Below, one piece after another: positions 47,501 through 57,756 of a DNA stretch of 64,000 nucleotides. Location of the stretch: positions 34,339,431-34,403,430 of the forward strand of contig OY754980.1 in NCBI GenBank assembly GCA_963576475.1. The letters are read 5' to 3'. Position 1 is the first letter of the stretch. Each line of letters starts with the position of its first letter. The translations under genes were made by a program, and so were the position numbers. The stretch is from Molanna angustata. Its lineage: Eukaryota; Arthropoda; Insecta; Trichoptera; Molannidae. The notes below the pieces were generated by a model. It worked only from the letters and a program-made list of their open reading frames with translations. It did not search any database and was not told the DNA's origin.

Positions 47501-47810
47501 TACAATGTTACCAAATGTATGGGCAGAAATACAATGATTTTACAATTTTGCCATATATGTGGGTAAGTCTAAGTTTGAAGGAGTGGGGATACACGTGTTT
47601 GTTTATGAGTCTGGTATTTTATATTTTTGTACTATTTATATTTATTTTTATTTTTATACCTTGAATTTTATTGAGAATTTATATAGTAGTACCTCAGAAC
47701 AGGTTTCGCCTAGTGAGGTAATAATTCAATTATAATACTTAAGTTAAGATATATTGTATTAATGAGATGTATTACAGAATTAATTAAATAAATAAAAGAT
47801 TAAATATGTA
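47501..47810 (+). repeat. LINE 3'-UTR-like sequence
   Basis: CAGGTTTCGCCTAGTGAGGT followed by an A/T-rich end with TTAAATAAATAAAAG resembles the 3' UTRs of insect LINEs. No coding part is attached. Weakly supported. Confidence 0.3.
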
Positions 47811-48039
47811 TTATGATCAGTTATTTTCCCGTGTTATTTGAATCTCAGTAAGGAAACAATATAAATTTCCAAACACAGTTTCAAATTCTTGGATAGATTA
47901 TGAATAAACAATTATTATTATACAAGACGATGAAAACAATAAACAATGAATAGATATTATTATTATTATTATTATTATCAGAAAATCCTTATTGTATGAA
48001 TATTTATGAAGGTTATTAGGTTCGGTTGAGGTCGTGACC

Positions 48040-48945
48040 AGACCTCGGGAAGGGTGGTACCTACCGATTACATGAAAATTCTTCGAAACACAATTGTTCG
48101 AATGCGCAATTGTACGAATAACAATTTTTCGAAAATCAGTTATCAGAATGACAATTGTCCGAAAGCAAATTATTCGAACTAACATTTGTTGGAAAACCAA
48201 TTAACCGAATTTAATATATTTTTGTGTCATTATGTTACCTCCTTTGACATATTTGTTGCCAGTGAAATATATTCGATGAAGACTATTATTACTTGTTGTA
48301 TTATTGTTGCGTACGTATGTTTGCACATTTTTAATAACTGATGTTTGACAGCGCGGGATAGCCTGGTTTGTACACCAGTTTATGTTTATCTAGTATTCAC
48401 ACCAATTAGTTATTTTATTTTAATATTATAGTTACTTTATTAAATATGTAATGCAACTGGCTCACGCCAGTCGCAATTATGACTACAAACAAACCTAACC
48501 AACCTATTTTAACCAAAGTTTTGTAGGTTTAGGTTTAAAAAATAGGTGTACATTCTAGGATATCTGACAGCGCGGTGCGTCGCCATGTTGTTTATTCCAT
48601 AGATTTTTACTAAACATAATATACCATGTACATAGATGTTGTACTCCGTGCAAAAAGTGAGTCATTTGTTTTCGATTCATACAAAATTTGCTAACTACGA
48701 CATCTAGTATATTATAATAAAAATCTATGGTTTATTCCTCTCACAATACTACCAACATGACGTCATAAAAATTCGAACAATTGTAAATTCTGATAATTGT
48801 GTGTTCGGAAAATTGTTTTTCGAAAAAATGTGATTCGAATAATTGCCATTCGTAAAATTGATTTTCGTAAAATTGAGCATTCGAATAATTGTTTTTCGAA
48901 TAATTTTCCTGTCACCGTACCTACCATACCATTTCCATTGACCAA
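48040..48945. mobile_element. FB-like foldback with arms made of short TTCGAA-rich repeats
   Basis: Left arm 48050-48205 and right arm 48770-48925 are inverted copies. Both open with GTACCTACC, then a GAAAATT-TTCGAA block. Each arm is a string of degenerate units of about 15-17 bp such as CAATTATTCGAATG, CAATTTTACGAA and CAATTATCAGAAT. Inverted arms built from short tandem repeats are the structure of Drosophila FB elements. The 565-bp middle encodes nothing recognisable and hosts a MITE. Classification is structural only. Confidence 0.7.
48597..48730. mobile_element. 134-bp MITE inside the foldback loop
   Basis: The TIRs are CCATAGATTTTTA and TAAAAATCTATGG, flanked on both sides by TTTATT (48591-48596 and 48731-48736). 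The interior is A/T-rich and non-coding. The superfamily is not determined; a 6-bp duplication is uncommon. Confidence 0.75.
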
Positions 48946-49835
48946 GAAGTGGGAATATCGGGCCCGTGACCTTGCTACAGATTTAGATCAAAGGGAGACC
49001 AGATCGTAAAGTGAACCTTTCTGATTCCACGCCTTATATAAGTCTCGCGAAGACAGAAAATCTATAAATATGAAAAGAATTTGAAACAACCGACTTTGTG
49101 GATTTTTTTCATTGGGTACACCCATTTCTTTAAATTTCACTTGTCTGTCTGTTTGTCTGTACTGCAATTTTGAAATAGGTCTCTAAACGAACTTCTCGAC
49201 CAGTTAGAGGTCTGAAAAATTCAGATTTTGAGTCACGTCAAAAACTGTTTCCAGTCGGATCCATTTGATATTTGGCTTCGACTATTTACACGACTCAACC
49301 ATAGACGAAAACCAAAAAAAACCACAGAAAAAGCAGATAAATCAAGTTATAAAAATATTTACCTTTGTTTATACTTTGTTATAATTGTAGATCTCGATGA
49401 AAAAAAGGTTCTTTAAAATTAAGTAAATGTAATAAGATGCCTATATTATTTATTTTTTCTTCAAGTTGGTTTCCATGATGCATTTATGACCATTGATAAA
49501 ATGACAAAGGTAAATATTTTTGTATTTTGATTTATCTACGCTTTCTATGGTTATAAATTACCTAAAAACATAGACGACGTCAGAAAATTTGTCGTGTAAA
49601 TAGACACTTTTTGGCGGGAAAACGCTTTTCCCGCCAATTCCGGTCGTAAAAATAGCAGTGGCACCGTTGATATTTTGATAAAATATATCAATTTTGCATA
49701 TCATTCAATATAAACAGAGGTAAACATTTTTGGCTGAGCGTTAATAAATTATGTTTTCAATGTATGTAAAAGCAGTTTAAATCTTAATAAAATAAATTTC
49801 TAAACTTGATTTAATCAAGTGAGTAATTTAATGCA
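48946..49835. other. Non-coding stretch
   Basis: A TGTC-rich run (ACTTGTCTGTCTGTTTGTCT) lies at 49139-49158. No gene is supported. Confidence 0.4.
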
Positions 49836-49930
49836 TTATTATCATCATTGGCGCTATAGCCCATTGTGAACCATTTAGACCGGTCCATCGCCTGCACTCT
49901 TCAGTTTGCAACGCCAATCTTCCTTAAATA
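49836..49930 (-). repeat. LINE/SINE 3'-end fragment with TGATGA-type tail
   Basis: The minus strand reads ...GGCGATGGACCGGTCTAAAT, then GGGCTATAGCGCCAATGATG and ATAATAATG. This ending is common in insect non-LTR elements. No coding motif is attached. Confidence 0.5.
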
Positions 49931-50512
49931 ATTACTGTACGCCATATTTTTTCGTCCTTCAACGGATCGCCAGTGAAATAATTTTTCCTTAAACAATTTT
50001 CGCGTTTGAAATATTTATTTAAAATAAAAAATTAATTGATGCGAAAAAGTACAAATAAATCGTTTAAAATGTATTTTCTGTATAAATTGACAATATTATT
50101 GTTTAAAAAGGAATTTTAAACATTCAGAATAAATTTTAATCGTAATAATCTGCGGAATATCCATTTTGAATACTGACAACATTGCTTTCAATATGTCATA
50201 ATAATACGCAAATAGATGACAGGTAATGTTTTCGTAATTCGTTTAATCGCATTATTTAATTTATCATTATTATTGTATTATTATAAAAAGTTATTCAGTC
50301 TTAACTGTTGTGTACGAATGTACATTCAAATTATCAATGTTTGTAATTTCAAACGTACGCATTTCATATAACGTATTTCTTTCAAAACATTGTAGAAAAT
50401 ATTTTTTTTTATAATTTCTGCATTTTAACTATTTGATTTTAACGTTTTCTCGTAAAGATATTTAGTTTTTAAATGTTGTGTAATGTCCTAAATGGTATAT
50501 TTGACGATATTT
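49931..50512. other. AT-rich non-coding stretch
   Basis: Nothing recognised. Confidence 0.4.
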
Positions 50513-50735
50513 AGTTTTATAAGGTTATTTCGTGGGTTGGAAAACACCAAGCACCAAGTGGGTTGGAAAACACCAAACGAAAGCACCAAGGGGCAGAGCC
50601 ACTAGTCTTCCTTAAATCCACCTCAGTTTGGGTCTCCCCACACCACGTTTCCTCTCCGGTCGTGTGTCGAGAATCTTCTTCGAGGTTTGGCCTTCCTCCA
50701 TTCGCTGAACGTGCCCTAACCATTGAAGTCGATGT
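50513..50735 (-). pseudogene. LINE ORF2 C-terminal fragment
   Basis: The minus strand reads WLGHVQRMEEGQTSKKILD and then RKRGVGRPKLRWI with a stop at about 50610. WLGHVxRM and GRPxxRW are C-terminal LINE signatures. A TGGGTTGGAAAACACC phrase is duplicated in the trailing 3' UTR (50533-50549 and 50559-50575). Confidence 0.75.
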
Positions 50736-50961
50736 ATTTAAATATATTTTATTATGTTAGAATCACTGTGAAGGTTCTCAGCTCATGGTTGTACCTTACC
50801 CTCCATATTCCATTCTCACAAAGAAGCCCAAAGATTTTTTTTCTCAACAACATCCGTAATGTACGTAATACTTGTGAAAAATCGATAGCAAATTTAATAA
50901 CCTCTAAAAGGTTGTTCTGATTTTTTTATGTACTTGTTTGAATATTGAATCAATACGAATA

Positions 50962-51149
50962 CAGGGGGGCAAGTCTGGTTCAATCGGCGAAATCAAAACC
51001 CTAGTGATTACCCATATCATGGATATAATTATCGTATGGAGTTCTATGACATCTTAAGATATTGGAGAACTCCATATAATAATTATACCCATGATATGGG
51101 TAATCACGAGGGTTTTGATTTCGCCGATTGAACCAGACTTGCCCCCCAG
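50962..51149. mobile_element. 188-bp palindromic MITE with TA target (mariner-like)
   Basis: The two halves are inverted copies of about 80-90 bp. The left starts CAGGGGGGCAAGTCTGG and the right ends CCAGACTTGCCCCCCAG, each flanked by TA. Almost the whole element is arm; only about 20 bases form the loop. There is no coding sequence. Tc1/mariner affiliation rests on the TA target. Confidence 0.8.
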
Positions 51150-51433
51150 TATTATTAAAATTTTGGAAACATTAATATTATTCGTGCAATGATTTTATAA
51201 CTTTCTCCAGACATTTTCTTTTTTTATTAAATCTTTTCCGACTTACAACTACTAAAGAGTTTGTTTCAATAAACAAAATAAGTTTTCGAAAGAGTAATTT
51301 CATTACAAGAATTAATTACTCGCAGTTCAGTGAATAACTAGGCTCTCTAATTAATCTTTTTGTCTAACTAAGATTTTTTTTTAATCTACAAACTATTATA
51401 ATTTAAACATATATAGCGCACATAGTTTTACAC

Positions 51434-51486
51434 AAAAATAAACCTCTTTGTTATTTCAATTCTTTAATATAACAAAGAGGTTTTCT
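51434..51486. repeat. Short hairpin
   Basis: AACCTCTTTGTTAT and ATAACAAAGAGGTT flank a loop of about 14-17 bases. It may be a very small MITE remnant or a terminator-like hairpin; no other context supports a function. Confidence 0.6.
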
Positions 51487-51953
51487 ACTAGTCATAAAAA
51501 AAGAATTATATATTTTCCTTCTTTTTAGGGATATGTATGTTATTGTTTGAATTTTACCATTTTAATACGTATATTTTTTGGATCGATTTAACATAATATG
51601 TATCTAAAAAATAAACTATTTTTTTTTAATTTAACGAGCACTTGGGCGAAGGTTATCACAAAAATGGCGCTACAAAATCATCCCTGTTGATTTTTATTAA
51701 TAATAAATAAATGGATTATTTATCTGGCGTGATTTTTGTGTATTCACCTCAAGTGGGCTTAAAAATTATACCTGGAAAAAAGATAAAATAAAAACTAGAT
51801 AATAACGAATTAATCACTAAATAACTTTTTAATAGAATAAGTTTTTAACTGTGAAGTTTTAATAAGATTAATAGTTGATTAAGTTTAGTTTGTCGATCGA
51901 CAATAATTCTTGATAGAACTCCATTGTATGCAGATATATTACAATAATATAAA
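51487..51953. other. AT-rich non-coding stretch
   Basis: Nothing recognised. Confidence 0.4.
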
Positions 51954-51988
51954 ACGAGTGGGTTGTCGCCAACGCTAAACTCCTCACT
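51954..51988 (-). repeat. Isolated tail of the giant Helitron-like family
   Basis: The minus strand reads GAGGAGTTTAGCGTTGGC and GACAACCCACTCGTTTT, matching the end at 34.5 kb with few changes. The rest of that element is not recognisable next to it. Confidence 0.6.
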
Positions 51989-52260
51989 AAAAAGTCATTG
52001 TATAAATTATTCAAATTTTGTATGGAAAATATTCGACATTTTCATGAAATGAGGTTGATAAATTGTTCTTTATTTAAATATTTTATTATGAAAACTTGAT
52101 AACTCTTCAATGCCATTTTATAAAAAGTTATGTGTATTTTTATCAATTTGAAAATAAAAATATCAAATTTTAAATTTCCTGAGCTTGAGGTCACTTTGAA
52201 ATATTTGACAGTTAAAAAAATTGTTAGTTGTAAATTGGTGTTTTATTTTCCTAGTAGTAT

Positions 52261-52487
52261 TTATTTATTTAATTAATATTGCTTCTCGGGCAACTAACAG
52301 GTACTATGTCAAATATTAATTTAACACGAACCCTATAACAAGTTGCCACATTCTGGAGACTTACGATATCAATCGTCTCGCAAATCCAGACTGAAAACAC
52401 AATTAAAAACTGTGTCTCCACCGGGAATCGAACCCGGGACTTTCGGCTCAGCAGTCAAATATCTAACCAACTGAGCCACGAAGGCAG
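52261..52487 (-). repeat. tRNA-derived SINE with intact A and B boxes
   Basis: On the minus strand the head reads CGTGGCTCAGTTGGTTAGAT (A box at 52467-52478). It continues to CCCGGGTTCGATTCCCGG (B box at about 52424-52436) and TGGAGACACAG. A body with CGAGACGATTGATATCGTAA and GCCCGAGAAGCAATATTAAT and an A/T-rich tail near 52261 follow. The acceptor ends do not pair, which argues against a functional tRNA. A second, head-truncated copy is at 56.2 kb and a related head at 59.96 kb. Confidence 0.85.
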
Positions 52488-52489
52488 AC

Positions 52490-52617
52490 AATTCATGCCG
52501 TTAATTGAGAAAAAATACTGCTTGTACTGTAGTTGAACGAAATCGGTCGTGGCAGGATACGAACTCGCGACCATTGGATTACCAACCCAACCCGTTAACC
52601 GTTCTGCCACCACCCAA
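52490..52617 (-). repeat. Second tRNA-derived SINE head
   Basis: The minus strand reads GGTGGCAGAACGGTTAACGG (A-box type), then AATGGTCGCGAGTTCGTATC (B-box type) and CTGCCACGACCG. It lies immediately upstream of the other SINE in the same orientation. It is of a different family, related to the 40.6 kb head. Confidence 0.7.
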
Positions 52618-53549
52618 ATTTCGGTATATATTTGTTAATTCTATGTATAATAATAAAATTTGCTTTTAATGTTCCGACTAACGTAAGCTACTGACATACA
52701 AAGTAGATATGCTCTCTATATGGTGTAGTCTGTATGCCTTATATATTCTTGAAGCAAAAAGTAGATAATACATCATCCATCTCAACAGTGTTTTCTGTTG
52801 TGGTCAGACAAAAACTAACAAACCTAAATAAAACAAAAAAAAAATGGCGTAGTAAAATGTGTAGGAAATATTCCAAATAACGAGTGAGGAATTTGAGAAA
52901 ATGAAATAGACCAGGGCCGTTCTAACAATACAATTTATAGACGCATGTCAAGGATTTACAATCAAATAATGTACCAACTATGAAAAAAGAAATTACATTT
53001 TAGGTAATTATTTAATAGGTAAGACGGAAATTGATAGTTGATTTTTCATACATCAAATTACTCAATTAATATATTAACCATGATTCATTTTAGTAAACGT
53101 ATTAATCATGTTCATAAACGTATACATGTATATGATCATGAATTTTTCATTGAAAACCATGTAGAAACAGTACAATATTATTGTTGCATCGAATAGAACA
53201 AAATTACAATTTTATCGACGCCCTGCCGGAAACTCATAGCTTTGTTTATAATTATTTATTCAATTCATATACAATAAAGCAACTTATGTATGTATTAATC
53301 TGTTAGGTATTTTTATCTCTCATTTAAAGTTTATTCGTTTTTATTGAAAAATACATAATTGATTTATTATTGACAATTGAACATATGGTGGACATTGTAA
53401 GAACTTTATTATATTCTCTACAAGTTGAGATTATTGTCAAATAGAATTTTTCATTCAATCTAGCGAAAAAAATATTAATTCAGATTTAATTTCAAGGAAG
53501 TAACTTTGTGGCGTCATTATAATTTTTATTATATGATATATACAATAAT
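52618..53549. other. AT-rich non-coding stretch
   Basis: Nothing recognised. Confidence 0.4.
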
Positions 53550-53588
53550 AATAACTTGGTATACACCACTTATGAGCACAAATAACTG

Positions 53589-53632
53589 TCAACCGGTTTC
53601 GAGAACGATGTTCTCATCTTCAGGATGACTTA
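53589..53632 (-). ncRNA. Hammerhead-ribozyme-like motif, conserved core intact
   Basis: On the minus strand, CUGAAGA (53617-53623) fits the invariant CUGANGA. Stem II is UGAGAAC-AUC-GUUCUC with a perfect 6-bp stem. GAAA follows. The next bases ACCGGU are self-complementary and can form helix III only as a three-pair mini-hairpin or between two molecules. U is at the cleavage position. Helix I is weak: only two contiguous pairs are evident. Minimal type I hammerheads with a short helix III are known from Penelope-like retroelements. Activity is inferred, not shown. Confidence 0.55.
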
Positions 53633-53769
53633 CGTACTAAATTAAAAATGAAAATATAGACTTAACCTAATTTAGGACTTAACCTAATTTTAGACTTAAC
53701 CTACATAATAAACATCTTTAGTTTAGGTTAAGTCTATATTTTCATTTTTAATTTAGTAGGTACGTAAGT

Positions 53770-53812
53770 CATCCCGAAGATGAGAACATCGTTCTCGAAA
53801 CCGGTCGACAGT
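53770..53812 (+). ncRNA. Hammerhead-like motif, mutated partner copy
   Basis: The plus strand reads CCGAAGA where CUGANGA is required (U4 changed). The same stem II, GAAA and ACCGGT follow. It is expected to be inactive. It is the other arm of the palindrome. Confidence 0.5.
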
Positions 53813-53848
53813 TATTTGTGCTCATAAGTGGTGTATACCAAGTTATTA

Positions 53849-54660
53849 TTATATATATTATAAAAAAAAAAATTACCTACGTGAAAAACTTTTTTTTTTA
53901 TAAATATCTTCTCTGCAGGAAATCAAAGTCTAGATATATTCACAGAGGTCTGTTAATTCATTACAATCAAAATTAAAAAAAAAATTCTTATACATAAAAT
54001 CAAAACTTTCAATCAAGTAGAGTTTTCTTGTGCCAAAATATTTTATTTAAACCTCGTCTCAACCAATGATCTCAATATACGCTGAAACTTTAAATTAGTA
54101 GATTTTCCACTATCTCTCATTTATATACAAATTGTATGTTGAAAGATTTCTATCTTCTGTAAAATATCGGCGCCTAATTCCATTTGTCAACACTCTCAAG
54201 TATTTTCTTGTCAAACAGAAGATATTCCTTCATTATTCAATACTTTCTTTATCGGTGTCTTATCTCAAGCACTCACCATTCTCTCTCAATTTGTCTGAAA
54301 TATTCTTATTCTAACTGAATACATTTTCCCAGTTTCTTGATTAAGATCGCCGCTATCCTAATCCAGAGGTAACAGTGTAGTCTTCACGCCGATGTATAAC
54401 CAATAAGATATTCTGACCGAAAAACTTGCAGACTTATTACATACTGTGGGTTATTCTGTTCATTTATTTTAAAATATTGAACTCGCCAATTTACTATACA
54501 AATAAGGACGATTCTATCTTAAATACATTGAAATTTTTGTACAAGCATAGTATATTTTTTCCAAAACAGAATATTTGTTTGAATTAAACATAAATGAAAC
54601 GAAAATGAAGGTTATAAGATCAATCACTGGAAAAACTCACCGTATCGTGTCCGCAATGTT
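53849..54660. other. AT-rich non-coding stretch
   Basis: The frame at 54132-54314 is low-complexity. Nothing else is recognised. Confidence 0.4.
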
Positions 54661-54663
54661 GAA

Positions 54664-54905
54664 ATAATAAAAAAATATGGATAGAGGACATCGGAGTAGA
54701 TCAAGAAGAAGAGATTGGAGGAACCACGTTGCCATGATGGACAGTGATAGACTTGCGTATATAGCAGCAAATGAAATCCCCTCTAGTCGCTGTCTACCCG
54801 AAATACCATTCAAGAGATGGAAGGAGAGTTGGAATTCGTCATCTCAGGAGTCACAGTTTTCGAATAACATACCAACAGGTCTACTAAACGAAGAAGAAGA
54901 AAACA
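54664..54905 (+). pseudogene. LINE ORF2 C-terminal fragment
   Basis: The plus strand reads RDWRNHVAMMDSDRLAYIA, then PFKRWKESWNSSSQESQF, and an EEEEN stretch from a GAAGAAGAA tail. DRLAxxAxxExPxxR and KRWxESWxSxSQ are C-terminal signatures of an insect LINE class, also seen at 4.1-4.8 and 6.4 kb. The preceding WIEDIGVDQEE is in another frame, so a frameshift lies near 54700. Dead, 5'-truncated. Confidence 0.8.
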
Positions 54906-55706
54906 TAATTCATTTACGTACATTATGTACAACTTAGAGGACAATAATTGGTTTGTTGCCATGAGGCAAAATCTTTAGACAAGAATTTTCTTATGATTCG
55001 TAAAAACTAAAACTCTTAAAAGTTAAAAATAGCTTTACCTAATATTTTTGTTATCTGAATTTTTCACACGTAGGCACAAAGATGGAAATGAAAAAAAATC
55101 GTCTTACATAGAACATGCGGTGGAGTGAAATTTTCATTCCAAGAATGTAAGCCATACCTGTTCCAGAACTTTATTGCAAATATGCTTTAAACCTTTAAAC
55201 TAACGGAGACAAGAGTACAGGAGAAACTTTCAAACTTTAAAAAAGGCTAACATTGTCAGTGTAAGGTGGTGGTTTTTTGAAATATAAATAAGACTTGCGG
55301 GTTTTTTTCATATTAGTAAAAGTATAGTACGAATAATAAAGAAACGATATTCTTGTAAACTATTTACCTTCATAGTTATTTCGTAATGGAGACTCAGTTT
55401 ATTTATTTATTTATGTAATATAAAGAGACACCAACAGAACACTAAACAACACAACAAAGAAATCATGAAACAAAAACATAGAATCTCCAGTGCTCCAATA
55501 ACAGGTATCTCCCGCGTGGCTATTGTGCATAGTTAGGTAGGTACAATCAACGTCTCCTGACCATTCAAATTATAACAAAAAAAAGACATTACACTGCACA
55601 ATTAAAACGAAAGTTTAAAATACACATACACATATGTATACATTTTTGAAGGAATTATATTCATATCTGAAAAAATATAGAGGAAAGAGTCAGCATTATT
55701 ATATGT
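54906..55706. other. AT-rich non-coding stretch
   Basis: Nothing recognised. Confidence 0.4.
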
Positions 55707-55792
55707 AACTGGGTTGGGCATTGGGCACTAATAAGCTCAAGAAGCATCGGTAGACCCAAGTAAAGGTGGTCTGATGAAATTGATAAAATAAA
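55707..55792 (+). pseudogene. LINE ORF2 C-terminal scrap
   Basis: The plus strand reads NWVGHWALISSRSIGRPK, a stop, then RWSDEIDKI. GRPKxRWSDEIDKI is a clear RTE-type C-terminal signature. It runs directly into the pentanucleotide array. Confidence 0.65.
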
Positions 55793-55795
55793 GTA

Positions 55796-56192
55796 AAATA
55801 AAATAAAATAAAATAAAATAAAATAAAATAAAATAAAATAAAATAAAATAAAATAAAATAAAATAAAATAAAATAAAATAAAATAAAATAAAATAAAATA
55901 AAATAAAATAAAATAAAATAAAATAAAATAAAATAAAATAAAATAAAATAAAATAAAATAAAATAAAATAAAATAAAATAAAATAAAATAAAATAAAATA
56001 AAATAAAATAAAATAAAATAAAATAAAATAAAATAAAATAAAATAAAATAAAATAAAATAAAATAAAATAAAATAAAATAAAATAAAATAAAATAAAATA
56101 AAATAAAATAAAATAAAATAAAATAAAATAAAATAAAATAAAATAAAATAAAATAAAATAAAATAAAATAAAATAAAATAAAATAAAATAAA
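55796..56192 (+). repeat. (AAATA)n pentanucleotide array, about 79 perfect units
   Basis: 397 bp of uninterrupted AAATA. On the other strand it yields a 182-codon frame repeating ILFYF, which is an artefact. It lies between a plus-strand LINE 3' end and the 3' end of a minus-strand SINE, so it probably grew from a shared A-rich tail. Confidence 0.98.
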
Positions 56193-56371
56193 TATTGCTT
56201 CTCGGGCAACTATCAGGTACTTTGTTAAATATTTATATTATTCAGGTACTTTGTTAAATAATTTAACACGCACCCAATAACAAGTTGCCACATGCTGGAG
56301 ACTTACGATATTAATCGTCTCACAGATCCAGACTGAAAACTCAATAAAAAACTGTTTCTCCACCGGGAATC
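56193..56371 (-). repeat. SINE copy lacking its tRNA head
   Basis: The body matches 52261-52424, including GCTTCTCGGGCAACTA, AGTTGCCACATGCTGGAGAC and CTCCACCGGGAATC. The match stops inside the B box. An extra repeat ATTCAGGTACTTTGTTAAAT sits near 56240. The 3' end abuts the (AAATA)n array. Confidence 0.8.
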
Positions 56372-56384
56372 AATGCAGTATTCC

Positions 56385-56942
56385 CAGGGCAGCGTTCACA
56401 ATGGACGCCTAGTGCACTTAGTGACGCTACAAGTCGTTCATAATAACCGGAAAGACATCTGTGGCGTTCAGATTGAACGTCGAGTGTACGCACCAAACAC
56501 TCGGTAAAATTGTCGGGTGAAAAACGCTCTGTCTTTCAGTTACAGTAGGTATATGTTCTTCTTCTATTTTATCTGTGTAATGATGACTTCTATTTGTTTC
56601 TGTGGTATCTATAACATCAGTTGACATTATTTATGAGCACAATATGCATTCTCAAAGAGGTTAATTTATAAAAATATCATTCAAAATATTTCCAATAAAG
56701 GGTTAGGGATCAATCTTTACTCTACTACCCAATTGTTGTCATTGGATGAAAATATAACCTAAAAAAGACACGTATGATAAATGACATTTCACATTTAAAA
56801 CGTCCGATGCTGCGTTCAGATTGAAACTCCGCTCGAAAGCGTACAGTGTGATTGGTGTGAAAAATGCCATAATCTGCAACTTCAGGTACATCCGATGCCC
56901 GACGTCGAGCGTTGTGTCTGAACACAGCCCAGACGGAATCGT
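56385..56942. mobile_element. Possible hAT-like non-autonomous element
   Basis: The left end CAGGGCAGCGTTCACA and the inverted right end CTGGGCTGTGTTCAGACA resemble each other imperfectly. A phrase GCGTTCAGATTGAA recurs at 56465 and 56813. No 8-bp target duplication is evident, so this is tentative. Confidence 0.3.
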
Positions 56943-56949
56943 GAAGATC

Positions 56950-57290
56950 GAGAGAAGAATTTTGAACATCTCAATAGAGATGAAGTTGGAATATTATGGA
57001 AGAACCAGAAACTCGCGGCACCTAAAGGGCATACGACCTGTCTATGAAGATTTCTCAATAGATTTTTATTATATTAATAAGAAGGTATAATTTGTGAACG
57101 TTGCACAAGCGCATAAAGTGATTACGTAAACTACCCGATGGCAGGTCGTAACCCCTATGACAGGTGCCTTGAGTTCTTGATTCTCATATAATATTCAAAA
57201 TTCGTAACAATTGAGATGTTACAAAATTGTCAAAAAAATAAGAAATCCATTTTTTGCGTATATGCAAATATAAAAATATTCGAAGGCTAC
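56950..57290. repeat. Foldback family 3, degenerate full copy
   Basis: The left arm ATCTCAATAGAGATGAAGTT leads to GGCATACGACCTGTC. The right arm GTGAACGTTGCACAAGCGCA leads to AATTGAGATGTTAC. A shared extension with TGCGTATATGCAAATA follows to about 57290. It matches 63.20-63.85 kb with the middle largely deleted. Confidence 0.75.
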
Positions 57291-57756
57291 TGATCTTATG
57301 ATTTGATGTAGTTGAAGAATATCTTAAAAAAAACAGTGAGATGAAATCTTTTTTGTTTTTAATATGAAAACAATATATTATAATTTATAGGAATTTGATT
57401 ATATTTATGTAGGTACGAATCCGTAAAATATGATAAGAGAAAACCTACAATTCTTATTTGGGAACATAATACGTACTTATACATATAAACTCCCGTCTGT
57501 TCAATATCCAAATGATCGAAATATATTTTCTTAATGATAATTTATTTTTGTTTATGAAACATAATACCTTCATAAAACCTATATAGGTACATATTATATT
57601 GTAACTATATATTATATTATGCATGATTCCAATAACTCATGATGATAATTTACAAAACTTACACAAGAGAAAATAATTAGAAATTAAACAGGTAAATACA
57701 GGTAAAATAATGTACATACATGCGACTGTGTTTTTTTAACTTAAAATACTGTTTTC
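57291..57756. other. AT-rich non-coding stretch
   Basis: Nothing recognised. Confidence 0.4.

Larger units (their letters stand above)
53550..53848. mobile_element. Long palindromic element with a hammerhead-like motif in each arm
   Basis: Arms of about 135-140 bp are inverted copies. The outer parts are AACTTGGTATACACCACTTA and its complement; the inner parts end ATTTTCATTTTTAATTTAGT. About 60 bases with repeated GACTTAACCTAA form the loop. Both arms carry the hammerhead-like core. TAA-rich runs flank both ends. Penelope-like elements often have partial inverted duplications and hammerhead motifs; no Penelope RT is seen here. Confidence 0.8.

Noticed and set aside
50517..50723. 68-codon minus-strand ORF (MVRARSANGG...)
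   Set aside because: A different frame of the same strand reads WLGHVQRM...GRPKLRW, so this frame is a shadow of the LINE relic.
52414..52487. Host tRNA gene
   Set aside because: A and B boxes are good but the acceptor ends do not pair, and a SINE body follows in the 56 kb copy; treated as a SINE head.
55661..56209. 182-codon minus-strand ORF (ILFYF repeated)
   Set aside because: It is a translation of a pure AAATA microsatellite, whose period of five bases yields an endless open frame.
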